Shown piece by piece: positions 31,609 to 41,992 of a stretch of DNA of 64,000 nucleotides. The notes beneath the pieces were generated by a model. It worked only from the letters and a program-made list of their open reading frames with translations. It had not been told where the DNA came from and made no database searches. The DNA is from Eutreptiella sp. 'Long Island Sound 2002' (Eukaryota; Euglenozoa; Euglenophyceae; Eutreptiales; Eutreptiaceae): positions 37,186,947 to 37,250,946 of the forward strand of contig OZ038388.1 of assembly GCA_964036045.1 (NCBI GenBank), read 5' to 3'. The translations under genes and the position numbers were made by a program. The first letter of the stretch is position 1. The number at the start of each line of letters is the position of its first letter.

Positions 31609-32313
31609 CTAGGCCGCCCGGATTTGCTCTTTGAGGCGGGCGACCTCCACAAGGTGCGACGACTGGGACGCCCAATCCGGGTGGGCGAGGGTGTAGTGTC
31701 GCAGGCTGGTGACGTGGACGCGTACCGTCGACGGCACTGGCTGGCTGGGGGCGGGGGGCCCGAAGGCCGCCGTAGCTGCGGTGTATAGCGCCGAGGTCAC
31801 CTCGGTATAGCGAGGCAGTGCGCTGGGCGCGCCCGGGGGCGGCGGGGTGAGCTCGGCTCGAAAGGTGTCGTTAAGGGTGCGGAGTTGGCTGGCGAGGGGC
31901 TCCTGCGGGATGGGGAAGCGGCCCTTTTTCGACGGGCACACCAGTTGGGGCGCCGGTGGGAGGTCATGGAGGGTGGTAGTCACGGGCAGATGGTCAGACG
32001 GGAAACTGGAATCGGAGCGCACCTCCGTGGTGTGGGCAGCTTCCGAAGGGGTGCAGAGGAAGATGTGGTCAAGGGCACCTGCGAAGCCTTGCGGGCTCAC
32101 CCACGTGGGGGCCTCAGCAAGGGGGTGTAAACGGCGCATCCCGAGGCGCGCGAGCGTGGGTAGGACGAGGTCACAGAGTGAGGCGGGAGAGGCGGGAAAG
32201 GGTGCCACGAGCGTGGCCATAGTGTGACGAAACAAAGAGCATGGCGCGAGGGCGCAGAGCAACATGGGGCCGCCTGGCGGAGCGGGCCGGCGAGTGGGGG
32301 TCCCAGGACTCAC
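31609..32313 (-). pseudogene. LINE ORF2: C-terminal half of APE-type endonuclease and linker
   Basis: The frame contains GALDHIFLC and SDHLPVTTTL, matching the DH.F and SDH.P blocks that close APE/EEP endonuclease domains, then ~120 residues of linker. It ends at TAG (31609-31611), after which the identical frame resumes and, 23 codons on, reaches the GTG counted as residue 1 of the RT part. The TAG is therefore an internal amber inside ORF2. The domain's N-terminal half is not found upstream, so nuclease activity is unlikely. The best reading is one ORF2 broken by truncation and a nonsense change. Confidence 0.75.
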
Positions 32314-32813
32314 GAGGACGGGGGTGCCAGGGGAGCACCGCGCGCAACCCTAGTGGCGCATAGGTGAGGGGGGCCCCATGATGGGACGACGAAGCTGACG
32401 ACTTATGATACCCCTGCACAAGGCGTCACGCTTGAGCAGCGGATACATCGAATGCAGTCCCCGTCGCGGCTCCCCGCGTAGCGGCCTGGAAAATTGCCAC
32501 GGCGAGGTCAACGCCTTGCCAGAGCCGATTGTAGAACGTTGCGCCCACTGTGAGCAGGAGGTGGCTAGCAAGGGGGAGGGACGCACCCGAGGTGCGGCAC
32601 TCAGCCCTTGGAGACACAGGAATAAGAGGGAGAGACAAAGTGCACCATGCGGGTGGAGCAGAGCGGAGAAGGGGCCACGATGGCTAGAGCTGAGTCACGT
32701 GGTGGCACGACTATCACGACGATTCACGACTGGCTTCGAGCGTGGCAGTGCGTGTAGGCAATCCGTCCTACAGCTACCATCCTGAGGGTTTTTAGACTGG
32801 TGCCAGGTCACCA

Positions 32814-33045
32814 GTGGTGTGGTGTGGTGTGGTGTGGTGTGGTGTGGTGTGGTGTGGTGTGGTGTGGTGTGGTGTGGTGTGTGGTGTGGTGTGGTGTGGT
32901 GTGGTGTGGTGTGGTGTGGTGTGGTGTGGTGTGGTGTGGTGTGGTGTGGTGTGGTGTGGTGTGGTGTGGTGTGGTGTGGTGTGGTGTGGTGTGGTGTGGT
33001 GTGGTGTGGTGTGGTGTGGTGTGGTGTGGTGTGGTGTGGTGTGGT
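32814..33045 (+). repeat. (TGTGG)n microsatellite, block 4
   Basis: About 46 units with one phase slip near 32879-32884. It borders the 5' side of the minus-strand LINE and has the same orientation as block 3. Confidence 0.97.
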
Positions 33046-33920
33046 AATGATGATTGTGCAGTGCGGTGGATGCTGAGCGGCACTGCTCGTTCTGCATCTG
33101 GCATGTGCTGCTTGCTTTTCCATGGGTCATCTTCCAACAGGGGCGCGGCCACACTTCCTAGTATGCCTCTCTTGCCTTGCATGTGGTGGTTGGTTGGCAA
33201 GCCACAGGCTCATCTGTGACTCAACTAACAGCTTGGCATGCTTACCCCCCTCTCTTGCAAGAAAATGGTAAAAGCACTGAAAATGACGGAAACACCGCCT
33301 CCTGTTGGTCTGACAAGGGCGTTGTTTATGCGCACCCTGAGAAGACACAAGCAGTGATGAACATGTTCAAACAGTGAAATAAAGCAGCATGGGGCAAGAT
33401 CAATGCAGGGGAGGGGCGAAAAGTGGCAGGACAGGAATCAGCATCCCAACAATCCAACCCCAGCCCCAAATAAAAAAAAACTTGATTGTCATGGACAGTC
33501 ATAAAATGGATGCTGCCAAAATCCAGGGTTAGCCCAAAACTGAGCTTGACAAAGCAGGCTAGTGGTCGATTACTGTTTTTGAAGGTAGAGGCTAGCTGGC
33601 ACAGATATTGGAACCAGCTAAGCCATGCGGACCGGTGGTGCTGAATGGGTCATGTCAGGGTGACCAACATCTGTGAACTCCAATTGTTTTTCTCGCATCA
33701 GAAATGGAATCCACCAATCCAAGCAACACTCATGTCAAGCAATAATAGGCATTGGAGAATGCCGTTCATGAGTGCAAAGTTTTGGCTGGGACGCTGGGAT
33801 GCTGGGAGCAATTGCTGAGACGCCGGAGGATTTTTTGCATTGCCTTACTCCAGCGCAATGGCCTGTCCTCTTGACCGACTCCTGCTTTTGTTTTCCCACA
33901 GATGGTGACACGATGTTCTT
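33046..33920. other. Unique DNA including dispersed-repeat copy at ~33240-33520
   Basis: Roughly 33240-33520 is related to 37870-38140. Shared blocks include GAGAA..AATGGTAAA.GCACTGAA, AGACAAGCAGTG and CCCCAGCCCCAAAT. A plus frame ends at TGA (33375-33377), directly followed by AATAAA, which may mark a 3' gene end, but no complete gene can be read in either copy. Confidence 0.45.
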
Positions 33921-34008
33921 CACCTCTCCGTATCCAAGAGTACCGGAGGGGGGGGGGGAGGTTATACACCTCTCCGTATCCAAGAGTACCGGAGGGGGGG
34001 GGGGGGGT
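33921..34008 (+). repeat. Two 46-bp tandem copies
   Basis: CACCTCTCCGTATCCAAGAG followed by TACCGG and a G run occurs at 33921 and again at 33967. The copies differ mainly in G-run length. Confidence 0.9.
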
Positions 34009-34177
34009 TATACAGGCTACAATTTCTGCAATTCAAATTCTGTGCGAAATTGTTGTGCGCAATTTGTTCGGTGGTTTTAAGGATTTGCACGGGTATATGT
34101 TAGGCTGTGCCTTTGTCCACTTGTACTATGCCAGAGGATTTGGGTAATCATAATGACTTTCCCATGGATCCTGCAGC

Positions 34178-34300
34178 CAGCAACCATCCAGAGTCTACCA
34201 AGAAATAACAGTAACCATCCAAAGTCCACCAGGAAGTAACAGCAACCATTCAGAGCCCACCAAGAAATTACAGCAACTATCCGTGGTCATCAGGGAATAA
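34178..34300 (+). repeat. Four degenerate 31-bp tandem repeats
   Basis: Units begin at 34178, 34209, 34240 and 34271, with core CAGCAACCATCCAGAGTC and then CACCAAGAAATAA. The fourth is the most diverged. Confidence 0.85.
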
Positions 34301-34481
34301 CAGGAGAGCCCAGCCCGCTTCCAGGAACAATGAGTGCACGCAGCATGGATGCCAATATTCCATACTTCATTCAATACTCCATATTTTCCAGAAGGAACGG
34401 TGCCAGTTGATAATAATTGCACTTGATTGATGGGCAGAACCGAAAGCCCATGAGCGTAGCTTTCGGTAAGCCAAGTATTTG

Positions 34482-34847
34482 CAGGGCGGTCCTTAAGGGA
34501 CCAGATTTTTTTTTTTTTGGTTAAGGACCACCCTTAAGGACTGCCCCAAGGGACCACCAACTGCTAACCGCCAACTGCCACCAACCGCCAACCGCCACCA
34601 ACCGCCAACCGCCAACCACGACCAACCGCCAACCGTCAACCGCTGCCAACCGCCACCAACCACCCATCACCAAGTGCCAACCGCCGCCAACCGCCGCCAA
34701 CCGCCGCCAACCACCGACCGCCAACCGCCAACCGGCAATCTCCACCAGCCGCCAACCGCCAATCGCCACCAACCATGGTTGAACATATGAGCTACACGCG
34801 GTTGTTCCGGAACAGTTTTTTTTTTCTTCCCGTTAAGGACCGCCCTG
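34482..34847. mobile_element. hAT-type MITE, 366 bp
   Basis: The ends are perfect 15-bp inverted repeats: CAGGGCGGTCCTTAA at 34482-34496 and TTAAGGACCGCCCTG at 34833-34847. They are bracketed by the identical 8-mer AGTATTTG (34474-34481 and 34848-34855). An 8-bp target duplication with CAGGG-type ends is the hallmark of hAT elements. No transposase fits in 366 bp, so it is non-autonomous. The interior (34558-34770) is a degenerate CCAACCGCCA minisatellite with poly-T/A tracts near both ends. Confidence 0.85.
34558..34770 (+). repeat. CCAACCG minisatellite inside the MITE
   Basis: About 210 bp of irregular CCAACCGCCA/CCACCAACCG units fill the MITE interior. It is C-rich on the plus strand, opposite to the G-rich arrays elsewhere. 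Confidence 0.85.
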
Positions 34848-34855
34848 AGTATTTG

Positions 34856-36523
34856 TCTCTGATCACCCCCCCTCCCTCCCTTGCGAGAACACCGCCCTTG
34901 TCAGGGCAACACAGGGTGTTGTTTCCACAACCTTTGGAGGTGTTTTTTTTTGTGCCTGCGCAAGTTCACTTTTGAGTGGCAGCGGTGACACTGCTTTCCA
35001 CTGAAGGCAAAGACACATTAGCACACACAGTGCGCACTGCGCTACGCTGCATCGATGGCCATGCCTTCATTAGCCGATGCCCCACCGCTGCCATCCCCCG
35101 AAAAGGAATTGCAGCCCCTCTTCAAGGCGCCGCAGGCAGCAGGAATGCTCACAGCCGTCATTGCGACGGCGCACAAGCAGGCTCCGTAGCAGCGGCAGCC
35201 CACAACTGCAGCGCCACAGGGGCACAGCGGCAGCAGACATGTTTAGTATGTAGAAAGTGTCCCCTAACCCCCACAGACACTGCCCCCCAACTCGCACGAA
35301 AACCTGGCCCCGGGCCCTGGATATGGGGCTACACCAGCATGAACCTCCCAACCATACAGTGTGCACTGTCGCATTTTAGAAGCAACCGCTCTGTTTGGCA
35401 GTCAGCAACCACCTCAACCACCCCAGCCCCAACCACAGCCGACTTGAAAAACCTGGCATCGGGCAGCACAGACATCAGGGTGGGGTTCCCGCACCCCAGT
35501 TCCTTTTTTTAGGCCGCGGCAGGATTGAGCAGAGCCATCCCCCAAAGCCGCCTAAGCCCCCCCAGCTGAAGCTGCTCCTTCTTTCCACTCCAAATTTGCA
35601 TGGTTCCCAACAACTCCACCATGGCGATTTGGACTAGTACGTTCTTGCTTTTGATGTTATGTTTTGCCAAGGGGCCTTTTGGCACCCGTGGGCGGTAGTT
35701 GAATGCTTTGGCAACTTTTGGCCCCACTACTCCGTATGGAAGTAGTAGGCGTTTAGGGCGCAGAAGTCTGAGCCCCTATTTGGGAGTTGTTCTAGACCGA
35801 AGCCAGGAGGGTGGGTGCAGTGGGGCACTTCCACACTGAAGTAGGGTAAGCAAACCCTGCCCTAACTCCCTCCCTGCTGTGGCACAACGCTCAGGTTTCC
35901 CACAAGTGAACCCAGCACTGTCTGCAGGGAAAGTCACCGACGGCGTTTGAAGGATATGGCGGTTGCATGAGCCCTCTACCAAAAGCCTTCAAACAAAAGG
36001 GTTCGATTCCTCTACGCGTGATTTGTAGTTGCGTATCTTGGTATGTCTTCGCACGAAAGGCGAAGAGATCCTGCTTGGCTATCCCTGTTCCTCCCCAACA
36101 TCCCTCCCGGTCCTCCGTTCAGTCCTGCCATATCACATTATCCTGATTTGGTGTTTGATGGCAATCGGGGAAAAAGATAGCCGTTGTTGTACCCCCCCCC
36201 CCCCCGCCCCACACCCTTTGCCCACAACCTCTTGCGTAATAACAACCCCGCGTCAAATGGCGCTTTCTGACGTTACATGTGAACCGTCCTGTCCAACAAT
36301 CACCCCCTGGTCAAACGGCGCTTTGTTACCTTTAAACACTGCCTAACAATCACGATGCGGGGAAACATTACTGGTCGTTGTGCTTGAGTTGTGCACCACA
36401 AGGAACGTCATTGGGGATTGAAACCAGAGACACAGACAAAGAGCATCTCTGTTGCAGTTCTCCTTGCTGCATGTTGTGGCTCCAGGCAGCCTCTGACTTG
36501 TTTCCATTTGGCTTTGTGTTGTT
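34856..36523. other. Unique DNA, no confident gene
   Basis: A 45-codon frame at 35055-35189 (MAMPSLADAPPLPS...) and an overlapping 178-codon frame (34976-35512) both look partly protein-like, so neither is called. A Pol III B-box-like GGTTCGATTCC occurs at 36000-36010 but no cloverleaf can be drawn around it. A C14 tract lies near 36190. Confidence 0.35.
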
Positions 36524-36690
36524 GTGCATTTAGGTGCTCCTGGCATTTTGCGGTATGTAGTTAGCAAGGCCTTTGGACAGTACACCTGGAGCTCGCTGGG
36601 CACAAAGGGAAAGGGCGGGCGGAGGAGGGATGCAAACAGGACCACATGTCACACATGTCGCACAACTCAGTCACTTTCTGGAAAGGTCAA
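36524..36690 (+). CDS. Possible zinc-finger exon (CXXC-R1-like), weak
   Basis: The plus frame reads GTKGKGGRRRDANRTTCHTC and RTTQ. The basic run followed by TTCHxCR resembles the start of the four-CXXC zinc finger of CDCA7-type proteins. The remaining Cys pairs are not seen in frame; a possible GT splice donor follows near 36685. It could equally be chance. No neighbouring exon was identified. Confidence 0.2.
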
Positions 36691-37450
36691 ACGGTGGCTG
36701 CTTCGCTATGTCCGATGTGACAGACCTCTGCCCAGTGGAAAGAAGAGTCGAAAGGCAATGCACTTTCCTCCCTGCACCTTAATCCTTCACTATGCTGCAA
36801 ATAAACAGGAGTGAGCGGGGCCCACTTAGGAATTGGGACAGGACACAATTATGTACAATTTGGCCACAATGACGCCCATGAACAACCGGGCCACATTATG
36901 GCAATCTAAACACAAAAGTAGCCGTCGCCAGACTGCATTCTATGTCCAACCAAGCCTGACTCCTGGCATCTCTCGTGACTGTGTATGCTCTGTGCGACCA
37001 TATGACCTTTGGGAAAGGCTCCAGAGTGTACTTGTGCAAAAGGGTTGAGCTTCCTCTAAGGGGACCCAGAATGGCTCTGCCCCCTGCAGACCAACCAAAC
37101 CAAATTTGGATGAGGACGGTCCGAGCATTTCATTGCATGTCTGGACCTTCAAAACCCCCAACTCCCAGCTCATGCGGATTTGTGATGACAGGCTGCCCTG
37201 ATGGGTTTGGGATGCACCCAGGGGGGTAAATTGTGGGAATGCACAGGGATGCAAAGTGCATGTCACGGATTGTTGATGGTCCTCATCTCCGACCAGGGAC
37301 ACACTGTGGCAGACCTTTGGATGAATGTAGGGGGACGTGTGTGGGATGTGATGGGATACGCAAGAACCAATTTTGGGATGCACAAATTACCAGAAAAAGA
37401 GACTGCGGCGCTACACAATCTGAATCAGATGCATCATTTTTCTCGCATCT
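36691..37450. other. Unique DNA, no supported gene
   Basis: Frames of 70-147 codons lie on both strands, with no motif or repeat of note. Confidence 0.3.
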
Positions 37451-37802
37451 TTACTGCCCATAGCCACCCATCAGGCCCTCAGGGGCATTGCAACGCGAGC
37501 GTCGAAGGACACAGTCGCCAAGTAGTTCCCCTGTGGCTACATCACACATGTCTCTCAGAGTGAATCTGGCTTTTTTTTGTGGGGGTGCGAGGGCAGACCA
37601 GGATGAGCTGGCGTAGCCTGCCCACCGTCTGGTACTTGAGATGACTCTCGGGGTCAAGGTCCAGCTGTTCTACAGTGGTCCCACAAACAACGTCTCTGAC
37701 AGTGAACCGAGTATTTGTGACCAGACTGGATCGCGACCACCAACACCTGCCTCCCGTCCCCTCATCCGCAGTCTCAAATATGCTGCTGCTGTCTGCTGAC
37801 AA
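37451..37802 (-). CDS. Exon-like fragment with two related blocks, possibly ubiquitin-fold
   Basis: Two minus frames join at an A8 run near 37570. The first has TRFTVRDVVCGTTVEQLDLD and TVGRLRQLILV; the second has ARFTLRDMCDVATGELLGDC. The strand-turn-strand-helix pattern of the first block recalls a beta-grasp (ubiquitin-like) fold, and the second looks like a diverged repeat of its first strand. The assignment is speculative. The frame change in the A run could be a homopolymer error or decay. No flanking domain is recognised. Confidence 0.3.
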
Positions 37803-37869
37803 TCATGTTCAGGTAGCGCCAAAGGGCACTGCATACACTAGCCCCACCCCCTGGAACTCCCCAGGAATG

Positions 37870-38140
37870 TACCCCCTCCCTCCCTTGTGAGAACAATGGT
37901 AAACGCACTGAAGTTGACGGTAACAACGCCGCTGCCTGTGGTTCTGACAGTTTGCCCCTGAGAAACGTGCACCCTCAGAAGAGACAAGCAGTGGCACTAC
38001 CTCAGTGCCCAAGCAGTGTACGATGACCTGCATGCCTGGGCAACTGGGCATGTGGCAACAAGTGGCAGCACAATAACCAGCACCATCCCCAGCCCCAAAT
38101 GGCACAGAAACTTGATCTTCACGGACCAGCAGGAAACTGC
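37870..38140 (+). repeat. Dispersed repeat, second copy (of ~33240-33520)
   Basis: Diverged copy of the 33-kb segment in the same orientation. Each has different small gaps and stops, so if it was ever coding it is decayed. Confidence 0.5.
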
Positions 38141-38441
38141 CCAATTTCATGATGTACGCCCTGCCATCCGCATCGGCCGTTGGCCAATTGCCAAGTGCAC
38201 CCGATCAAGCGCCAATCTCTGCAGGTGGACCATCAACCATCCCTTGTCCACACAAAGCAAAGGCAACTCTCCCGGTCCTCCTTAATCCCCAGCACACACT
38301 TACAGCATGTGCAGTCCATCGCTGTACATCGCATTCTCAGTGCTTCAGGCCGCAGCACTGTGCACTGCCTCTGCGCCCCAACATGGGGTATTTGGTAAAA
38401 CTTAGTACCGGATGAGGTAACACTCAGTAAAATTTGGTAAA

Positions 38442-38515
38442 ACTTAGTAGAAACGAGGTAAAACCCAGTAAAAAAAATTCTATTGCCTTCGGCAAAACAC
38501 CTCGAAGAGGGGAGA
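38442..38515 (+). repeat. Inverted repeat, left arm
   Basis: ACTTAGTAGAAACGAGGTAA through CACCTCGAAGAGGGG matches the reverse complement of 40530-40606 (ACTTAGTGGACCGAGGTAA through CACCTCGAAGAGAGG). The arms face inward and enclose about 2.1 kb. A partial extra TAAAACTTAGT motif lies just outside. Confidence 0.65.
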
Positions 38516-38530
38516 GGGGCAACCATTCTT

Positions 38531-38970
38531 GAGCTGCCGAGGCGGGAAAACTGCATAAGCAGGTTGTGCCCTAGACCCCTTGGGAGCCACCCCACCCCCA
38601 ACACCCAAATAGTGTGAAAAACGCATAAAGAGGGGCTAAAACATGCTTTACATGGGATATTTGATCATTTTGGATGGTCAAAGTATCAACCAAATCAGTT
38701 TCAGAAATTTCCATTTTTGAGCTGCTGAGGCGGGAAAACTGCATAAGCAGGTTGCGCCCTAGACCCCTTGGGACCCCCCCCCCCCCAAACGCCCAAATAG
38801 GGTGAAAAACACATAAAGAGGGGCTAAAACATGCTTTACATGGGATATTTGATCATTTTGGATGATCAAAGTATCAACAAAATCAGTTTCAGAAATTTCC
38901 ATTTTTGAGCTGCTGAGGCGGGAAAACTGCATAAGCAGGTTGCGCCCTAGACCCCTTGGGACCCCCCCCC
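38531..38970 (+). repeat. 188-bp tandem repeat, 2.3 copies
   Basis: Units start at GAGCTGC(C/T)GAGGCGGGAA at 38531, 38719 and 38907. The third is cut off in a C tract near 38970. The first copy is the most diverged. It lies just inside the left inverted-repeat arm. Confidence 0.92.
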
Positions 38971-39168
38971 CCCCCGCTATGGGATACAGATGCGTGTGCA
39001 CGACCGGCGCTGTTCAGCACAAAGCAGAAGTGCAAAGCAAAAGTCAAAGAGGAAAGCTCTTCAGTGACATGTCATAGGCGCCTTTCGCTGCAGTGAACAA
39101 AGTACGTGGAGTACAAGCATTCTCTGCACCTAGTGTCCTACGACTATCAAGCTGGCATCGACAAAGAT

Positions 39169-40095
39169 TCAACGTGTCTCAGCAGTAGCCCCCCTCCCCC
39201 GGTGGACTCCCCAGTCCACCCGTGGTTCAGAAGATAAGGAGGAATACAAACCCTGCAGAGCAGGCAGGTCGGTAGACCAGTCTGCACAAAATGGTGTGCA
39301 GGCACCAGAGTGGGTTAGGTGCCAGGAGGCGTAAGCAGACCGGTTCCAGAAGGCGGACCGGGACAGCCACGAGAGCAGGTCACCCACTGTGTCGAAGAAC
39401 GACTGAGGCAGGCGGGGAGACAGAAAAACGACCCATCGAAGGGAGCTCGGCACATCCCACTCAGTTTTAGCCAAAATCCGGTGTATTGCTGAGGACATAG
39501 ACGCACGCACTGCCACTGGCGGGTACCCAGATAGCACAGCAAGTTGCATCCAAGCCGCACAGGACAACAGGAACGCGCCCCAGGACCGCATAAAAGGGAG
39601 GGTGTTGGAGAGCGCTGAGAGGAAGACATTGGTGGTGCGAGGCATGGACACGGCCCAGTAACTTTGCAAGGGCGCACCGAATTTGAAAGACCACTCATCA
39701 TCGAGGGCATTGGGGTGGGCGTGGCTAAGCGTTCCCTCCGGTGACACAAAGATGGTGACACCCATGCAGCGGACGCAGTTAGTCATGCAGGAGCCCTGGC
39801 ACAACGCGTCTGGGTTTTTATCCCTACAGGGACACAGCACACGCAGGTTCCATATGTCCTCCATAGCCATGCAGACAGGGTACATTGTGCTCTGGGGGGA
39901 TGGGCCTTTGGCACCAACCATGAGGTTGTCTCTGAATTGGCGTAAGGCTGCCACATTCTTGTCTGGGAGGGTCCACTGTAGTATACCTGAGTTGGTCACA
40001 GACAGATCACCCAGTTGGCGGAGTCTCGCTACTAATTTCTTACACATCCAAACGCAATGGAGGTCGGCAGACTGAGCAGAGAAGGATCCTCCCAT
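39169..40095 (-). CDS. Hypothetical protein, 308 aa, between inverted repeats
   Basis: ATG at 40093-40095 is chosen; the frame is open 5' of it to a TGA near 40167, with a GTG at 40143 as an alternative start. It ends at TGA. A Cys-rich block (CPCRDKNPDALCQGSCMTNC and CVRC) lies about 85-115 residues in. A later hydrophobic stretch (about 165-210; RSWGAFLLSCAAWMQLAVLS) could span a membrane. No catalytic motif is recognised. It is the longest unexplained open frame in unique DNA here, and flanking inverted repeats (38442-38515, 40530-40606) suggest it may be carried by a transposable element. It could also be a host exon. Confidence 0.5.
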   Translation of the reverse strand: MGGSFSAQSADLHCVWMCKKLVARLRQLGDLSVTNSGILQWTLPDKNVAALRQFRDNLMVGAKGPSPQSTMYPVCMAMEDIWNLRVLCPCRDKNPDALCQGSCMTNCVRCMGVTIFVSPEGTLSHAHPNALDDEWSFKFGAPLQSYWAVSMPRTTNVFLSALSNTLPFMRSWGAFLLSCAAWMQLAVLSGYPPVAVRASMSSAIHRILAKTEWDVPSSLRWVVFLSPRLPQSFFDTVGDLLSWLSRSAFWNRSAYASWHLTHSGACTPFCADWSTDLPALQGLYSSLSSEPRVDWGVHRGRGATAETR

Positions 40096-40529
40096 TGGGA
40101 TCGCACCTCCCCTACGCCATGGTTCACCGGACGCAAGGACCACGTTATCATGCAGCAGTCCTCACCGGCAAGGGGCCATATGGGGGGGGCCGACTGGGGG
40201 TACCTGGAGTTGGGACCCGGGACCCCCGCCATGGGTTAGGGGGTCCATATACAAGAAGAAAGTTCTTCAGGACCCAGGTCCAAATACACACACAGCGGCC
40301 ACAATACACAAAGAAGTTTTGACCCCCCCCCACCCCCCCCTCAAAAAAGGGTACCCCGGTGCGGGGGGGTACGGGGGTCAAAATCCAAAAAATCATTGGG
40401 GGATCATTTTTGGTCCTATAATGATGATTTTACAGGGGGTTAAACGTTAGAAACCATACATTGGGGTATGCTACGCGAACGACCCCAAAAAAGGGGGGTA
40501 TACGATGCTCGCGCCTGCGCTTGATCTAA

Positions 40530-40606
40530 CAACCTCTCTTCGAGGTGATTTTTTTGAAAAAAAAAATTTAAAAAAAATTTACTAAGTTTTACCTCGGTCC
40601 ACTAAG
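40530..40606 (-). repeat. Inverted repeat, right arm
   Basis: Partner of 38442-38515. It includes the small hairpin AACCTCTCTTCGAGGTGA followed by a T run, and is bordered outside by a C16 tract. No target duplication was found. Confidence 0.6.
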
Positions 40607-41358
40607 TCCCCCCCCCCCCCCCCGGCTGCCGTTTTAAACATGGTAGTCAACACTTCGATGGGAGGCGATACTTTTGTTTAGGGGCACAAGGCCTTTGCGG
40701 GACAAACTCTCAGAACCCAAACTAAACCGAACTTGCGGTTCAGATTGTCCGGCACACAGACGTCAGAGATCCATTGATCTACCGAACCACCGGCTGATGG
40801 TTGGGTCAGGACAGGATTCCTGTTTTGGGGGTAAGCCCATGTGCAGTGTACCGGAAAAGAAGGACGGGTGACGTTGGCGGGTAACGGATGGCGATCGCCG
40901 GGTAACCAAAAGGACTATGCATCCGACAGCTCATAACGCACCGCCCCTGGCCATGTGCATTTGGGTCGAACTGGGGCAATTAAGCCGCAGTTGTACAGCA
41001 GAACACATTGTGTGTGCGCGCAGCAAAAGAAAGCTGAGTGCTCATTGGAGCTGAACGAAATGCCTTACCCCAGTCACTGGCTTTATGCACCGCATGGGAC
41101 CGCATCGGGCCTTCAGACAGACTCCAGCCCAGCTCACATTCATAACACGGCCACACGCTCCAGCGACAGCACAAAAGGCCAACCGACAGCGGTTGACAAT
41201 GGCCAACGCCCTCTGGCCATCTGACGCAGGCAGTACATGCCAACAGTCCTCCGTTTCCCCTTTCCCCCGAGTATCTTCGAAAAATTACAATAAATGGCGC
41301 TTTTGGCCCACTGGTAGCGTGGAAATCCACATATCACGTGGGGCGTCTTGGAAATGGA
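40607..41358. other. Unique DNA, no supported gene
   Basis: A C16 tract is followed by ~700 bp with only short frames (60-116 codons) and no motif. Confidence 0.35.
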
Positions 41359-41590
<232 letters not shown>

Positions 41591-41992
41591 TCGTCTTCAA
41601 CAACCGCAGGGCACTTCACGGTATGTCCCCGCACACACAGAAAATCGGGCGGGCAGGCGATCGCTTGGGGAAGGGGGTGGCCTTATAAGACATTCCGAAG
41701 GCAGCGGATGAACGGTTGTGGGCCGTTGCTGTCAGTTGGAAGAACGGTTGAGGTGCAATCTGAGGCAGATGAAACAAAGCCGGCAAGACAGAGGGCGAGG
41801 GGGGCTCTTGTGCAGGAGGTTGCTGTGTCCAATGACACAGGAAAACGGCCGAGACAACCCAAAGCAGAGGCTCGAAACACATGGATCAGGACTGCGTTGG
41901 GTGAGACTTAGGGTCAATTGGTGGCGAGGGTCCGAGTTGAGGTCAGTGGGTCAGAGTCTTATATGCAAACCATTGAAATGGTGCATGACGAG

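Larger units (their letters stand above)
27542..32813 (-). mobile_element. LINE retrotransposon (endonuclease-RT-RNase H), 5'-truncated or decayed
   Basis: A ~5.3-kb minus-strand element lies between TGTGG blocks 3 and 4. It holds the C-terminal half of an APE-type endonuclease, RT, RNase H, a zinc knuckle and a ~400-bp 3' region. The N-terminal half of the endonuclease and any ORF1 are missing; the ~500 bp at the 5' side (32314-32813) show no matching frame. The order endonuclease-RT-RNase H is that of the I-superfamily group of LINEs. The exact ends were set at the TGTGG borders and are inferred. Confidence 0.8.

Noticed and set aside
35949-36021. tRNA or Pol III gene suggested by GGTTCGATTCC
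   Set aside because: The T-arm pairs poorly, the presumed acceptor ACGCGTG has no partner upstream, and no D or anticodon arm can be drawn.
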